In this document: positions 35,225-45,087 of the stretch, piece after piece | Layout: each line of letters begins with the position of its first letter | Position numbering within the stretch: position 1 is the stretch's first letter | From: Mytilisepta virgata | Lineage: Eukaryota; Mollusca; Bivalvia; Mytilida; Mytilidae | Assembly (NCBI GenBank): GCA_028015205.1 | Contig: CM051520.1 | Coordinates: forward strand, 10,202,501-10,266,500 | Direction: 5' to 3' | DNA: 64,000 nucleotides | Notes under the pieces: model-generated | Seen by the model: the letters and a program-made list of their open reading frames with translations, nothing else | Databases searched by the model: none | What the model was told of the DNA's origin: nothing | Program-made: the position numbers and the translations under genes

Positions 35225-35272
35225 GCATCAAGAATGTAGACTAAACATCTGGTCTATCTACATTCTTGATGC
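35225..35272 (+). repeat. Perfect 16-bp stem hairpin just after BTB gene 1 stop codon
   Basis: gcatcaagaatgtaga (35225-35240) and tctacattcttgatgc (35257-35272) are exact reverse complements, with a 16-base loop that itself allows a shifted tagac/gtcta pairing. It starts five bases after the TAA, so it would lie in the 3' UTR. Confidence 0.95.
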
Positions 35273-35768
35273 CCACTTCTGGACCGCGCAAAGAAAGAGA
35301 GCAGTTATACGAGTAGAACGGTGGCACTAAAGAATAGGGCACAGATTCCAGTTAGGTTGTGTGCTTACTCCGAGGTCAATATGCAATTGGCGTTTGCGAT
35401 CAGATTCGGAGTAGAAATTCGGCTGTTGTAGGTTAGGGGTTAAGTGGGGGTAATACGAGTGGTTTTTTTTTATACGCGGCGACATTGTTATAGAAAAAAT
35501 AACACATCAACCGTTTTACACGCAAACAGCAGACTGATAGGAGTGTATAAAAGCATTGCATGCAGGACAATGAAGACAAAAGGAAAAACGTAGAGGAAAA
35601 AAATGTTCCAGGAACAATATGAACACCAGAATTGATGATATTTCACATCGACCAAATGTAGAATAGTCAAAGAAATTGCTCAATATATCATTTACATCTT
35701 TTAAGTAGCGAGTTTGGTTTTATATTACGCTGTATTTAAATTTTGTATTTGAATAGTATCAATGTATA

Positions 35769-35774
35769 AATAAA
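35769..35774 (+). terminator. Candidate polyadenylation signal of BTB gene 1
   Basis: AATAAA about 550 bases after the stop codon. Usage is not proven. Confidence 0.4.
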
Positions 35775-36127
35775 CATTCTTTGAAACCCGTTGTATTTAT
35801 ATTTAAAAAAATTTATCAATGATCAAATATTTTGCTGTAGCATATTTTATCCATTTTATCCAAAAATGTGAGAAAATAAACGAACCGATCAAAACCAGTT
35901 AAGAGGAGTTCATACACAAATAAAATGTAGATCTATAATAATCCACCAAAGACGTTAACCTGTAGACTTTCACATATCAATCTCCGAAATGAAAAAAAAA
36001 CCTATATATCTATGGAAGGGCCTTTATAAATTCTGCACATTTCGTGCCAGTTCCAACTGACATGACCACGATTTTTTATTTTTGATTAGTCGAAGTGGAA
36101 GCATGACCAAGCTGGTGTCCTTCATAA

Positions 36128-36300
36128 TTATTCCCGGGAAATATTAAACTAATAATCTCAAGTAATGAATTATGGTTACGAGAGGAAAAGACATTTGATG
36201 AGATAATACTGTTGTCAGTAGAACAATGTCAAAGACGAGGAACAGAAGATTGGTTGGCGTATATTTTGGATACAGTGGCACATTGAAGCCCATGGGAAAT
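36128..36300 (+). pseudogene. Decayed copy of BTB gene 1 exon 2 (BACK region)
   Basis: tgaattatggttacgagagg, gacatttgatgagata and gtcagtagaacaatgtcaaa match 34310-34390 of the intact gene base by base with scattered changes. A weaker match reaches gcacattgaagcc against the RYGRMEP codons. Frame and length are broken and the PHR part is missing. Downstream, 36475-36745 repeats the intact gene's 3' flank. Confidence 0.85.
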
Positions 36301-36474
36301 CAGAGTTTCTCAAACTACAAAGCCAATATTAACAAACGTGACGAGGAATAGTGTATGGAAGGTTCTGATCGGTTACTCCTTGATGTAAATTGTACAATGT
36401 TAAATATACAGTACGTTATCCGCTTTAGTATCCAGGTGATTCCGGCTCACTTGAGCATATTGTTATCTTTTTAG

Positions 36475-36745
36475 AATCAACATATACATGGTATAAATAC
36501 ACACTTTTTGAAACCCATTGTATGCATTATTTTAAATGTTTACGATAAATGATCAAATATTAGGCTGTTTTGCAGCGGAATATTTTGACCCCGTCTTTCC
36601 CTATCTGCTGAGAAAATCTAACAGGCATGAGAGAACATAAACAAACCTATCAAAACCAAGTGTAACTGATATATACTTTGCACATGTCGTCATGACAACT
36701 GACAAGACCGCAATTTTATTTTTGATTAGTCGAATTTAAAAAAAA
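36475..36745 (+). repeat. Duplicate of BTB gene 1 3' flank (35740-36095)
   Basis: tttttgaaacccattgtatg, atgatcaaatatt, cctatcaaaaccaagt and ttatttttgattagtcgaa repeat the order found at 35775-36095 with substitutions. With the fragment at 36128 this marks a decayed tandem copy of the gene's 3' half. Confidence 0.8.
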
Positions 36746-38087
36746 ATCATCTGAAACAGTTTTTTCCTGTGTACTATAACTTGATACGAGGCATCTGGGA
36801 AAGGTCTGAATAAGTCGGGAGTTTTCTTCTCAGTCGGACAACTTGCATGTCCTGCGTGGGAAATTCAAGTTTCAGTAATTGATCGAATTCAACAAAGTTT
36901 AACTCTGAAATTATTTATCAAATGAACTGACTACGAAATATCTATATACAAGAAATTCTTTGTGAAATTTGCCTACTGTAGATTAATCCCATGGATAGTT
37001 GTTTTGTGGTCTGGTGAACATCTAATGTACTAGAATACAAACATCTTGTGGTTTTCTTATTTTCGCTTAATAACAGGGTTGAAAGCTTAAATCATTGTTT
37101 CGGTGAAACCATGAAAACCATTAAAACTGGTGTCCAACGAAATATAATGGATAATCAATTACTATGACCACTATGACCACTATGACCAATTCTTATTTTT
37201 GATTGGTCAAATTTTAAATTTCTGAAACCGTTTGCCAATATGACCTGGAGTTTGATATGAGGCATCTACGTGATAGTCTATAAAATTTACAAACTAAATC
37301 CTTTTAAAAATCTCGTAATACAGTCATGGGCATTGGCTTGTCAAAATCATTCAATCTAAAACTGTGTGGCCAAATGAATTGTAACTTGATAAGAAAAAAT
37401 TAATTGATAGGTTTCGGGATCAGATCTTGAGTGTCCAGTTTTAAAAAGGAATGTCAAATTCATGTGTTCCAATCTGACTTGTTTGACCAAATATGGCAGC
37501 TCATAGGTGAATGATTACTATACAACTTGAGGAAACCATGAAACACTGGGTTAATTTTTGTCAGGTAGTAGAATATAGAGAACAAATCTTTAGACAGCTA
37601 ATGTAATCAAACACGATAGTCCGATAAGATAAACTTTGCTGCATGAGGTTATCCAAAACTCCACTTTTTACAGGATTTTATATGACCTTAGTATGGTTAC
37701 TTTCCAATGTATAGACGAAAAACGTTGAAAACTCCGTGAAACACTAGAAATGGTCACATACGAGTCGAGCAATTCAATCAAGATGACTGGAGATGTTTGG
37801 TAAAATATTGACCAAAGAATGCCAACGTAATGAGATAAATAAGTATATTAGAAAAAAAACATTCGCGAAAACAGTAACACAGAAAATAAATACTACAAAG
37901 ACACAATGAAAAAAATAATAACAATATGATGGAAGAAAAAGAAACAAAGCAAACCAAATGAATTGGAACAAGACGGTACCACCCTGCAAACGGATAACAT
38001 TCTAGAAGATGTGGGACGAACACGAGGAACATTTCAACCACTTTAAACACCAAGATTTTACTTCATATTATCTAACTTATAATATAA
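36746..38087. other. Intergenic, degenerate duplications
   Basis: The segment at about 36710-36830 (gattagtcgaa, ctgaaaca, cttgatacgaggcatct) recurs weakly at 37180-37290 (gattggtcaaa, ctgaaacc, tttgatatgaggcatct). A three-unit actatgacc repeat lies at about 37160-37185. No gene. Confidence 0.45.
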
Positions 38088-38100
38088 TTTATAATTTCCA

Positions 38101-38340
38101 GTGGATAGTCTTGAACGAATGAACGACGCAATGAAATGGGAAGGGGGGATCCAGCGGAATGTGGAGTGGGTGGAAGAGTTTGGTAATCTAGCATTCCATT
38201 ACGACATTGCTTTAAAGAATCACATACTCGAAATAAAAGTCTCCCCACTTTTCACAAATTTTTTCACATCCTTATTCCGTGACACTGTAATAGAAAAATA
38301 TCAAAGAATCGGGATTGCTTTGAAAAACTTAAAACTATAG
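38101..38340 (+). CDS. Possible orphan exon or gene remnant, unknown
   Basis: An open frame of 79 codons begins directly at an acceptor-like ataatttccag (ends 38100). It reads DSLERMNDAMKWEGGIQRNV then EWVEEFGNLAFHYDIALKNH, a balanced composition unlike the neighbouring AT-rich noise. I do not recognise the family and see no partner exon. The tail (tgacactgtaatagaaa .. atatcgtccc) is echoed near 40808-40880. It may be a relic. Confidence 0.25.
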   Translation: MDSLERMNDAMKWEGGIQRNVEWVEEFGNLAFHYDIALKNHILEIKVSPLFTNFFTSLFRDTVIEKYQRIGIALKNLKL

Positions 38341-38439
38341 TATATCGTCCCCAACGATACCAGTGCAAATAGTAAAATTAATGATTAAATAGAACGGTAT
38401 CAACCGACAGACGTTCGCAAAGTAAAACTAGAAATCTGG

Positions 38440-39900
38440 ACTGTCGGAATCGACAGTGATCCCCGCACCCCCTGTAAGTTTTGTTTATGTTTGTTTAGTT
38501 TGGGGGTTTTACGCCGTTTTCAGCACATTTGGCTATTTCGCGGCGGCCAGTTTTTATAGGTGGAGGAAGCCGGAGTACCCGGAGTGAACCACCGACCTTC
38601 GGTAGAAAAATTGGCAATCCTTGTCAACTTAGATCGGAGTCGACCACACCCCGCCAAAGGTGAGATTCGAACTCGTAATCTCAGTGTTGACAGTCTAGTG
38701 ATCATTAGTAGTCATGACAAACTGCCTAGACCACTTGGCCACCGCCCCCCCCCCCCCGTAAGTAGCTGGGCCACTTACCTATAGTCATAAATATAATACC
38801 TTATTCCCATCCAAAAATAGTATGCAGTCATTCTATAAAGAAATTAAATCAATAAACCTAATGTAAAATGAACAAACCTTAGTTCACAAGCTTAAATTAA
38901 CCGACAATTTTTGAAATTTTGCCTGTGTGAGCCCCCGGATCAAATCGATATTCTAAATCCTTATTGTGCAACTAAATATAGTGTAGGACAATACTATATA
39001 TAAGCAAACTGAAAGAGAAGTTAAGGTCACAAGCTAAAATTAAAAATGTCAAATTTCGACCCATGTGGACTCCAATTTTAGAAAACTAAAATTCTAAAAC
39101 CTTATTGCACACCTGCATATGGTGTTTGACAATACTGTATAGAAAAAAATGCATAAATTGAAAAACAAAAGACAAGTTTATGTCACAAGCTTAAATTGAT
39201 AATTTTTCAAAATTCGACCCCTGTGGGCCCCTTGTTTAGAAAATCAAAATTCTAAAACCTTATTTCGCATCTGCATATAGTGTATGATAATACCGTATAG
39301 AAATAATATGCACAAATTGTAAAATTAAAGAGGAGATTAGGTCACAAGCTTAAATTGACAGTTTTTCGAAATTCAACCCCTGTGGGCCCCAATTTTAGAA
39401 AATCAAAATTCTAAAACCTTATTGCGCATCTGCATATGGTGCATGACAATACTGTATAGAAATAAAACGCATAAATTATAAAATGAAGGAGGAGTTTAGG
39501 TCACAAGCTTAAATTGGCAATTTTTCGAAATTCGACCCCTGCGGGCCCAAATTTTAGAAAATCAAAATTCTAAAATCTTATTGCGCATCTGCATATGGTG
39601 CATGACAATACTGTATAGAAATAAAATGCATAAATTGAAAAATGAAAGACGAGTTCAGGTCACAAGCTTGAATTCCAAATTTTCGAAGTTAAACCCATGT
39701 TTGCCCCTTGTTTAGAAAATCAAATTCTAAAACCTTATTGCGCATCTACAGGTAGTATGCAACCATTCTATAAAGAAATTAAATTCCTAAACCAAAAAGT
39801 GAAGGAGGAGTTGATGTCACAAGAAAGTGTGAGGGACGGACAGACGGACGGAGACAATCACTATATCCCCGAATTTTCTTCGAAAGTGCGGGGATAGTAA
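38440..39900 (+). mobile_element. pearl/MgE-like element, multi-unit, with SINE inserted
   Basis: Starts ctgtcggaatcgacagtgat then ccccgc. After a SINE insertion it continues as about six tandem ~155-160-bp units (ggtcacaagcttaaatt, tttcgaaattc.acccctg, tgggcccc, ttctaaaaccttattgcgca, tgacaatactgtatagaaat). It ends cacaagaaagtgtgagggac, ggacagacggacggagacaa, and tatccccgaattttcttcga with gcggggata. A tandem core, an ACGG-type tract and a terminal hairpin are the recorded layout of bivalve pearl/MgE elements. Confidence 0.8.
38470..38745 (-). mobile_element. tRNA-derived SINE (minus strand)
   Basis: On the minus strand an A-box-like ggtggccaagtggtctaggc (38724-38743) and a B-box-like gagttcgaatctc (38662-38674) are 50-60 bases apart, a Ser/Leu-tRNA-like head. 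A conserved body follows (revcomp of ggtggaggaagccggagtac and gctatttcgcggcggcca). It sits inside a pearl/MgE-like element. Similar bodies occur at 33365 and 42752. It may belong to the molluscan RUDI/V-type SINEs; the family name is uncertain. Confidence 0.72.
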
Positions 39901-39944
39901 TGAAATAAAATTACACCTATGGACAGGTGATAAAAACGTATAAA

Positions 39945-40590
39945 CACTGTCGGTATCGACAGTACGTGATCCCCGCGGTTTGTTGGAATATACTTACCAA
40001 TGGTTGAAAATCTAAAACCCCTCTTGCCCATTTACTTATGTTCTTCAATCATTCTATGAAGAAATTAAATCACTTAATTCAATGAAAATCATAGGTCACA
40101 ACCTTAAATTCACAATTTTCAAAAATTCGACCCATGTGGGCCCCAAGTTTTGAAAATCACAATTCTAAAACCTTCATGATTGCGCAACTACAGTTTAGGT
40201 TACAATCTTAAAATTAAATTCACAATTTAAAAAAAAAATTGACCCCTGCATGTGTGCTCCAAATTTTGAAAATCGAAATTCTAAAACGTAGCTTATTGTG
40301 CATCTCCATATGATATGATGTAAAGAATAAAATGCATCATTTGCATAAAAAGTTAAATAGGAGTTTAGGTCACAAGTTTAAATTCATGATTTTTGAAATT
40401 CCAGGCCTGTGCTCACCAAGTTTAAAAAACAAAATTTTAAAACCTTATTGTGCGTCTGTAGGTGCATGCATGCAACCATTCTATATATTAATTGAATTGA
40501 AGGAGATGATGTCACAAGAAAGTGTGACGGACGGAGACAGTCGCAATATCCCCATACTTTCTTCGAAACTGGGGGGATTGAATGCATTTT
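39945..40590 (+). mobile_element. pearl/MgE-like element, second complete copy
   Basis: Starts cactgtcggtatcgacagta then gatccccgc. The core units carry ggtcacaaccttaaattcac and gtgggccccaagttttgaaa. It ends tgtgacggacggagacagtc, then atatccccatactttcttcg and ggggggatt. It begins about 50 bases after the previous copy ends. Confidence 0.78.
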
Positions 40591-40607
40591 ATGTTTTATA
40601 AGCACTG

Positions 40608-40741
40608 TTAACTTGCGTCGATAAGGTTAATGACCCAGGCAAATTCTATGAAGCATACATGCATTACATATATATTGTATACATTAATTATAACCCCAAG
40701 GACGTTTATAGATTGTAAACAAACCAAGCAATATGCATGAA
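40608..40741 (+). repeat. Upstream duplicate of the membrane-protein gene's 5' region
   Basis: aaggttaatgacccag, tgcattacatatatattgta, aaggacgtttatagattgta and aaaccaagcaatatg match 41222-41350 in order. In the downstream copy the last atg is the start codon. The offset between the two atg is 614 bases. Confidence 0.85.
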
Positions 40742-40909
40742 CAAACAAAGGTGTACCCGAAGCTATTTGAAATGCATGCAGTGTTATACTATCTTTTATT
40801 TTCCTGTGACACTGTATTAGAAACAAATAAACAAATCAGGATTGATTTAAAAAAACTGAAGTTAAGAAGTATATCGTCCCAAAGCTTCAGTGTAAAGAAT
40901 ACATGATTA

Positions 40910-41215
40910 AAAAGATGGCTTGAAAGTTTATGTTACAAGCTTAAATTACAATTTTTAAAATTTCTCCCCTTTGTGCTTTTGAAAATCAAATACTAAACCC
41001 CGGTTCTAAACACTTATTGCACATCTACATATGATATGATGTAAAGAATTGAAAAGTTATAAATAGGTCGACGTGGAGTTTAGATTACACGTTTAAATTC
41101 ATAATTTTCGAAATTCGCCCCCCGTTGGCACCTAGTTTAAAAATCAAAATTCTTAAACCTTATTTTGCATTCTATATATAAAAATACAAAAGTGAAGAAG
41201 GATAAGAATGCACCT
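40910..41215 (+). mobile_element. Degenerate pearl/MgE-like core units
   Basis: tatgttacaagcttaaatta, attttcgaaattcg and ttcttaaaccttattttgca are diverged core motifs without the usual start or end. Confidence 0.55.
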
Positions 41216-41346
41216 CTGCAATGTACTCATTTAACTGTAACGACGAGGTTAATGACCCAGCTAGCTAAACGTGCATTACATAAATATATTGTGTACATTA
41301 CGTATAAACCCAAAGACGTTTATAGATTATAAACAAGCCAAGCAAT

Positions 41347-41452
41347 ATGGATAAACGATATTCAGTTATCTTAGGAATATTATCCTTTATCCTGATAACA
41401 AGTGGAACTTTTTCCCCGGGATGGATGGTGTATATTTTTGATTCCATTGCAG
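41347..41452 (+). CDS. Membrane-protein gene exon 1
   Basis: Encodes MDKRYSVILGILSFILITSG to DSIA, ending after one base of a glycine codon (donor gtaatt). Confidence 0.78.
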
Positions 41453-44400
41453 GTAATTATCACAGTTCGATATTAACATTCTTCATATGTGCTAAAAAGA
41501 AACATGACAAAATAAATTAGCCTACTCGCTGTAGGACAAACATAACACACACTCGTAAATGAACACATATTCATATAAATTTATGACTTATATATTGAGA
41601 CATTGACAACACGATTTTGATTGTAAATGTATGGAACGCCACAGCTGTCTGATGTTCATTTCCATAATGCTGTTATGTCCATTTGTTGTTTTATTAAGTC
41701 AAATTGTCTGATTGTGTTGTTTGTTCTTATGTTGTTCTGTTCAAGTACGTATTATTTTATTCAGTTAATTTCTATTTTGTTATGTGCAATTATTATTTCA
41801 TTCAGTCGAATCAATTTGTTGTGGTGTTAAAAGATCGTTTTGTTGGGTTAATTGATTATATTATTATGTTAAATCGTTATTTTATTACGTTTGATCAACT
41901 TATTATCATGTTTAATTTTTTTTAGTTTGCCCAAATCCTGGCCCTGCCTTTTTATTCCAAAATTGATCCTAGCCCCTCCCCCCCCCCCAAAAAAAAAAAA
42001 AAAAAATGTTTGATTCCTAAAAATAAAACATCAGGGGCTTGAGTCGCTCTGATGATGGGTATAGCCTTGAACCTATTAATCTATCTGAACAGGAACCCGA
42101 AACACTTGGGTAGATTTTAAATAGTTTATGGCAGATTGGCAGCGGTCTCAAATTAATCTGTTAATACCGAAGTAACTCGAAGATCATTTCCGAATGAACA
42201 ACATAACGTTGATCAACATAACAACATAATAACTCAAGACAATAAAATAAACTTGCTACTTGACATTACGTGATGAAAATCCAACACAACATTATACTAA
42301 TTCGACGTAACGAAACATCAAATGAACATAACAACAAGTTATTTCGTCTTGTTAGTCTACAAGACGAAATAATGATTGAACATAACAATATATTGATTTG
42401 ACTTGATAAAATAATAATTAAACATGATAATAAGTTTATATAACGTAATTAAATAACGATTTAACATAATAATATAATCAATTAACCCAACAAAACGATC
42501 TTTTAACACCACAACAAATTGATTCGACTGACTGAAATAATAATTGCACGTAACAAAATAGAAATTAACTGAATAAAATAATATTTGAACAGAACAACAT
42601 AAGAACTAACAACACAATCAGACAATTTGACTTAATAAAACAACAAATGGACATAACAACATTATGGAAATGAACATAAGACAGCTGTGGCGTTCCATAA
42701 AATATGATATGAACAAACAATTTCATAATATAAAGTTAAAATTGAACATTTTTTTTTGTTTTGTTTTAGTTGGGGTTTAACGCCATTTTCAGCACATTTG
42801 GCTATTTCGCGGTGGCCATTTTTTATTGGGGATAGTTTCAGCACATTTAATGATGTGTAAATTCATATCACACAGGCACTTGGAAAGAGGGAACTAAATT
42901 TAAAAAGTGTTCCGTTACCAAGTAGTAATAAAACAGTCCAAGTTTAAGTGGATAAGACAGCTGTGGCGTTCCATAATATTTGTTATTGTTCATATCATAT
43001 TTGTTATCTTTTGTATGCCCTTTTATAGTGCCCTAATATGAGTTATTTTCTATGTTCCATATTCTATGCATGTGAACTATCATTCTATGAAAAGTCTTCT
43101 CAATGAAAAAAAACCCCACTAGGATAGCATATCTTCAAGACCCTCAATCTCTAAATAGTAACCTCCGAATACTTCAAAAAATATTACCCCTCCACAAAAA
43201 TAAATATGTAAATTATGTAAACATATTTTTTTTATTTTTTTTTAAATGAAAAGATGTATTGTGTTTATATCACAAATATGTTCAGTTACCGTGGTCACAC
43301 ATGGGTATTTTCTTGTTCTCACGTAGGATACTGTATTCTTACAAATTGACTTAATTTGAGATAGGTATATTGATGGTTATATTTTTCTTCATATTACGTA
43401 GCCGGAGAAAGATTTATAAAGAAATACAAAAGAGAAATACATTGTTGATATTATAGATATACAAGGTGTAAACATTTCAGGTTTATTTGGACATGTTGGA
43501 GAAAACTCATATCCTGGTCTAACAATACACCAAGGCATATTCCTAGTCGTTGCTACCAGCGAGAATGAAACAGAAGTGACTTCTGTTTACAATTTTAAAG
43601 ACATCGGTCGTGACATGTGTAAGTTACTTCTTTCAGTCTATCAGTCAGTTTTAAGGTATTTAGTGTTTGGTATAAAATTTACTTTTTTCACATTGTGGAT
43701 GGGGAATGTAAACATATTACAGTTATATGGGTTAATTTCTCATGTACATCAGTATTTATTGAAAATTCTTGTTTTGCATCCGCCTTGGGTGAGGAATGTC
43801 GCGAGTTCGATCTACGGCAGTAGTATTATGCGATCATTTTTCTGAGACCTAAATACATAGGGCCCTAGGGCCCAAGATGGCGGCCATTTGGGAATCCCCC
43901 TAAGACTTAATATAGATGATATAATCCGATTAAGTACGTATGATGTATATTAGAATGTACCTTATTTCCGTTTACACCAACTTCCGCTTCCAGTCCATAG
44001 CGGAATGAGCTGTTTTAGTCCCCCGGGTTGCTTGGATTGTGCATTTTCTTTAGATATCCCAAGATATCACACGTCCCAAGACCTGTGCAATAATCCACCC
44101 ATCAATCGATCAATCATTGATAAGCCATGTGATTGTTTACATTTGTTTCTGTTCTCTCTTTTGTTGAGGAGGAAGGGGTTTTTTTCACAACAATATTTGG
44201 TAGATTTCTTTCCCAGTTATCAGATGTTACTTCTTGATATTTTACGTATCTTTGAGAAAACCGAAATTTTGAAAAGAAATTGTTTGTTACTGTGTTTTCA
44301 GATTTAGACGTATTGGAATACCAGATAGAAGCATGTTTGGGAATTTTCTTTTGTATATTCAGCATAGTCTGTATGTTTCTGTACAACGAGACAAAGGATG

Positions 44401-45087
44401 CAACATATCTGTACAAGCCAATATTATTTTTCTTAGGAGCAGGTATTTTTTACGATTTTAAATTAGAAAATGACTCAGAAATTAGATCATCGTCAAGTTA
44501 TGTAAAAACAATAAAAAATCATGCACCTAGCACCTGCAGTTTTCAGAGTCGTGCGAAACAATATGAGTTCACGAATGCTTTAAGGATCTTCAAGGAACAT
44601 ATATCTAAATTCCTTGCCACTAATTACCACCAACCCCCCCCCCCCCCCCTACCACCTTAAAAAATAAAAATATAAAATAAAAATAAAAATAAAACAATAA
44701 AATGCATGGTTGCTGATACTTTTATTTTCATTTCCTTAATATATGGCCTGTTATGTATCTTGCAATGTAAATAAGACTATTTTTTCATGTAAATATTTTG
44801 TAGGTGTGGCAACATGGGTGGCAATTGGACGTTGGCTGAGACGTCTCATCCCAGCTGGAGACATCTTTGAGATGAAAACGCCATATTCTTTAATACTTAG
44901 TGGTATTGGAGGTGTATTATGTCTCGTGTGTACGGTTTTGGTCATTGTCCTCTATAGGCAGGATGACAGATTGAAATCACCACATACTAAAGTCATATAT
45001 GATCCAGATCCACTGCCGAATCTTAGTTCCCAAAACACACAGCCCGAATATTCTGCTGTACCACCTACTGAACAACATAAGCTCTAG
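41347..45087 (+). CDS. Four-transmembrane (claudin/PMP22-like topology) protein, 222 aa
   Basis: Four exons, 41347-41452, 43481-43618, 44302-44442 and 44804-45087, join with every intron in phase 1 and GT-AG ends. Four hydrophobic helices are visible: YSVILGILSFILITSG near residues 5-22, CLGIFFCIFSIVCMFLY, LYKPILFFLGAGVATWVAIG, and SLILSGIGGVLCLVCTVLVI. The first loop is long (GHVGENSYPGLTIHQGIFLV, with potential N-glycosylation site NET) and the tail is short, cytoplasmic and Pro/Ser-rich (YDPDPLPNLSSQNTQPEYSA). The topology is that of claudin/PMP22-type tetraspan proteins, but the canonical W-GLW-C-C signature is not seen, so function stays open. The ATG at 41347 begins the first helix directly. 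Confidence 0.8.
41631..42698. mobile_element. Long inverted-repeat (foldback) element, ~1.07 kb, in intron 1 of membrane-protein gene
   Basis: The left arm (41631-41916, starting atggaacgccacagctgt) is the reverse complement of the right arm (42416-42698, ending acagctgtggcgttccat). They match over about 285 bases with few differences, for example caatcaattaacccaacaaa against its inverse. The arms consist of degenerate ~20-bp attattttattcagt-like sub-repeats. The ~500-base loop has no coding content. Confidence 0.93.
41935..42010. repeat. Fragment of MITE-like element plus C/A homopolymers
   Basis: aatcctggccctgccttttt and attccaaaattgatcctagc resemble 48950-48990, followed by C and A runs. 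It lies within the loop of the long inverted-repeat element. Confidence 0.5.
42752..42828. mobile_element. Truncated SINE body
   Basis: gttggggtttaacgccattt, cagcacatttggctatttcg and cggtggcca match the SINE at 38470-38745; the rest is missing. Confidence 0.75.
42956..42978. repeat. Solo end of the long inverted-repeat element
   Basis: acagctgtggcgttccata repeats the terminal 19 bases of the element ending at 42698, about 280 bases away. Confidence 0.85.
42979..43480 (+). other. Remainder of membrane-protein gene intron 1
   Basis: AT-rich intron with no exon seen, ending at acceptor aacatttcag. Confidence 0.45.
43481..43618 (+). CDS. Membrane-protein gene exon 2
   Basis: Acceptor aacatttcag, donor gtaagtt; phase 1 at both ends. 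Encodes LFGHVGENSYPGLTIHQGIF and SENETEVTSVYNFKDIG, the extracellular loop. Confidence 0.78.
43619..44301 (+). other. Membrane-protein gene intron 2
   Basis: Contains a gggccctagggccc palindrome (about 43861-43874), followed by aagatggcggccattt, a YY1-like motif that is also common in dispersed repeats of this window. Nothing else recognised. Confidence 0.5.
44302..44442 (+). CDS. Membrane-protein gene exon 3
   Basis: Acceptor gtgttttcag, donor gtattt. Encodes helix 2 and the start of helix 3 (YKPILFFLGA). Confidence 0.78.
44443..44803 (+). other. Membrane-protein gene intron 3
   Basis: AT-rich intron with a 14-base C run (about 44636-44649) and an aataaaa-rich tract. No exon. Confidence 0.5.
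44804..45087 (+). CDS. Membrane-protein gene exon 4
   Basis: Acceptor attttgtag. Encodes VATWVAIGRWLRRLIPAGD, helix 4 and the tail, with TAG at 45085-45087. Confidence 0.82.

Noticed and set aside
38662..38743. Functional tRNA gene on the minus strand
   Set aside because: The A and B boxes are present, but the acceptor stem does not close and the conserved SINE body follows, so it is a SINE head.
43860..43900. gggccctagggccc palindrome with aagatggcggccattt as a YY1-bound regulatory site
   Set aside because: The gatggcggcc word is also part of dispersed repeats in this window, so a regulatory role cannot be supported from sequence alone.
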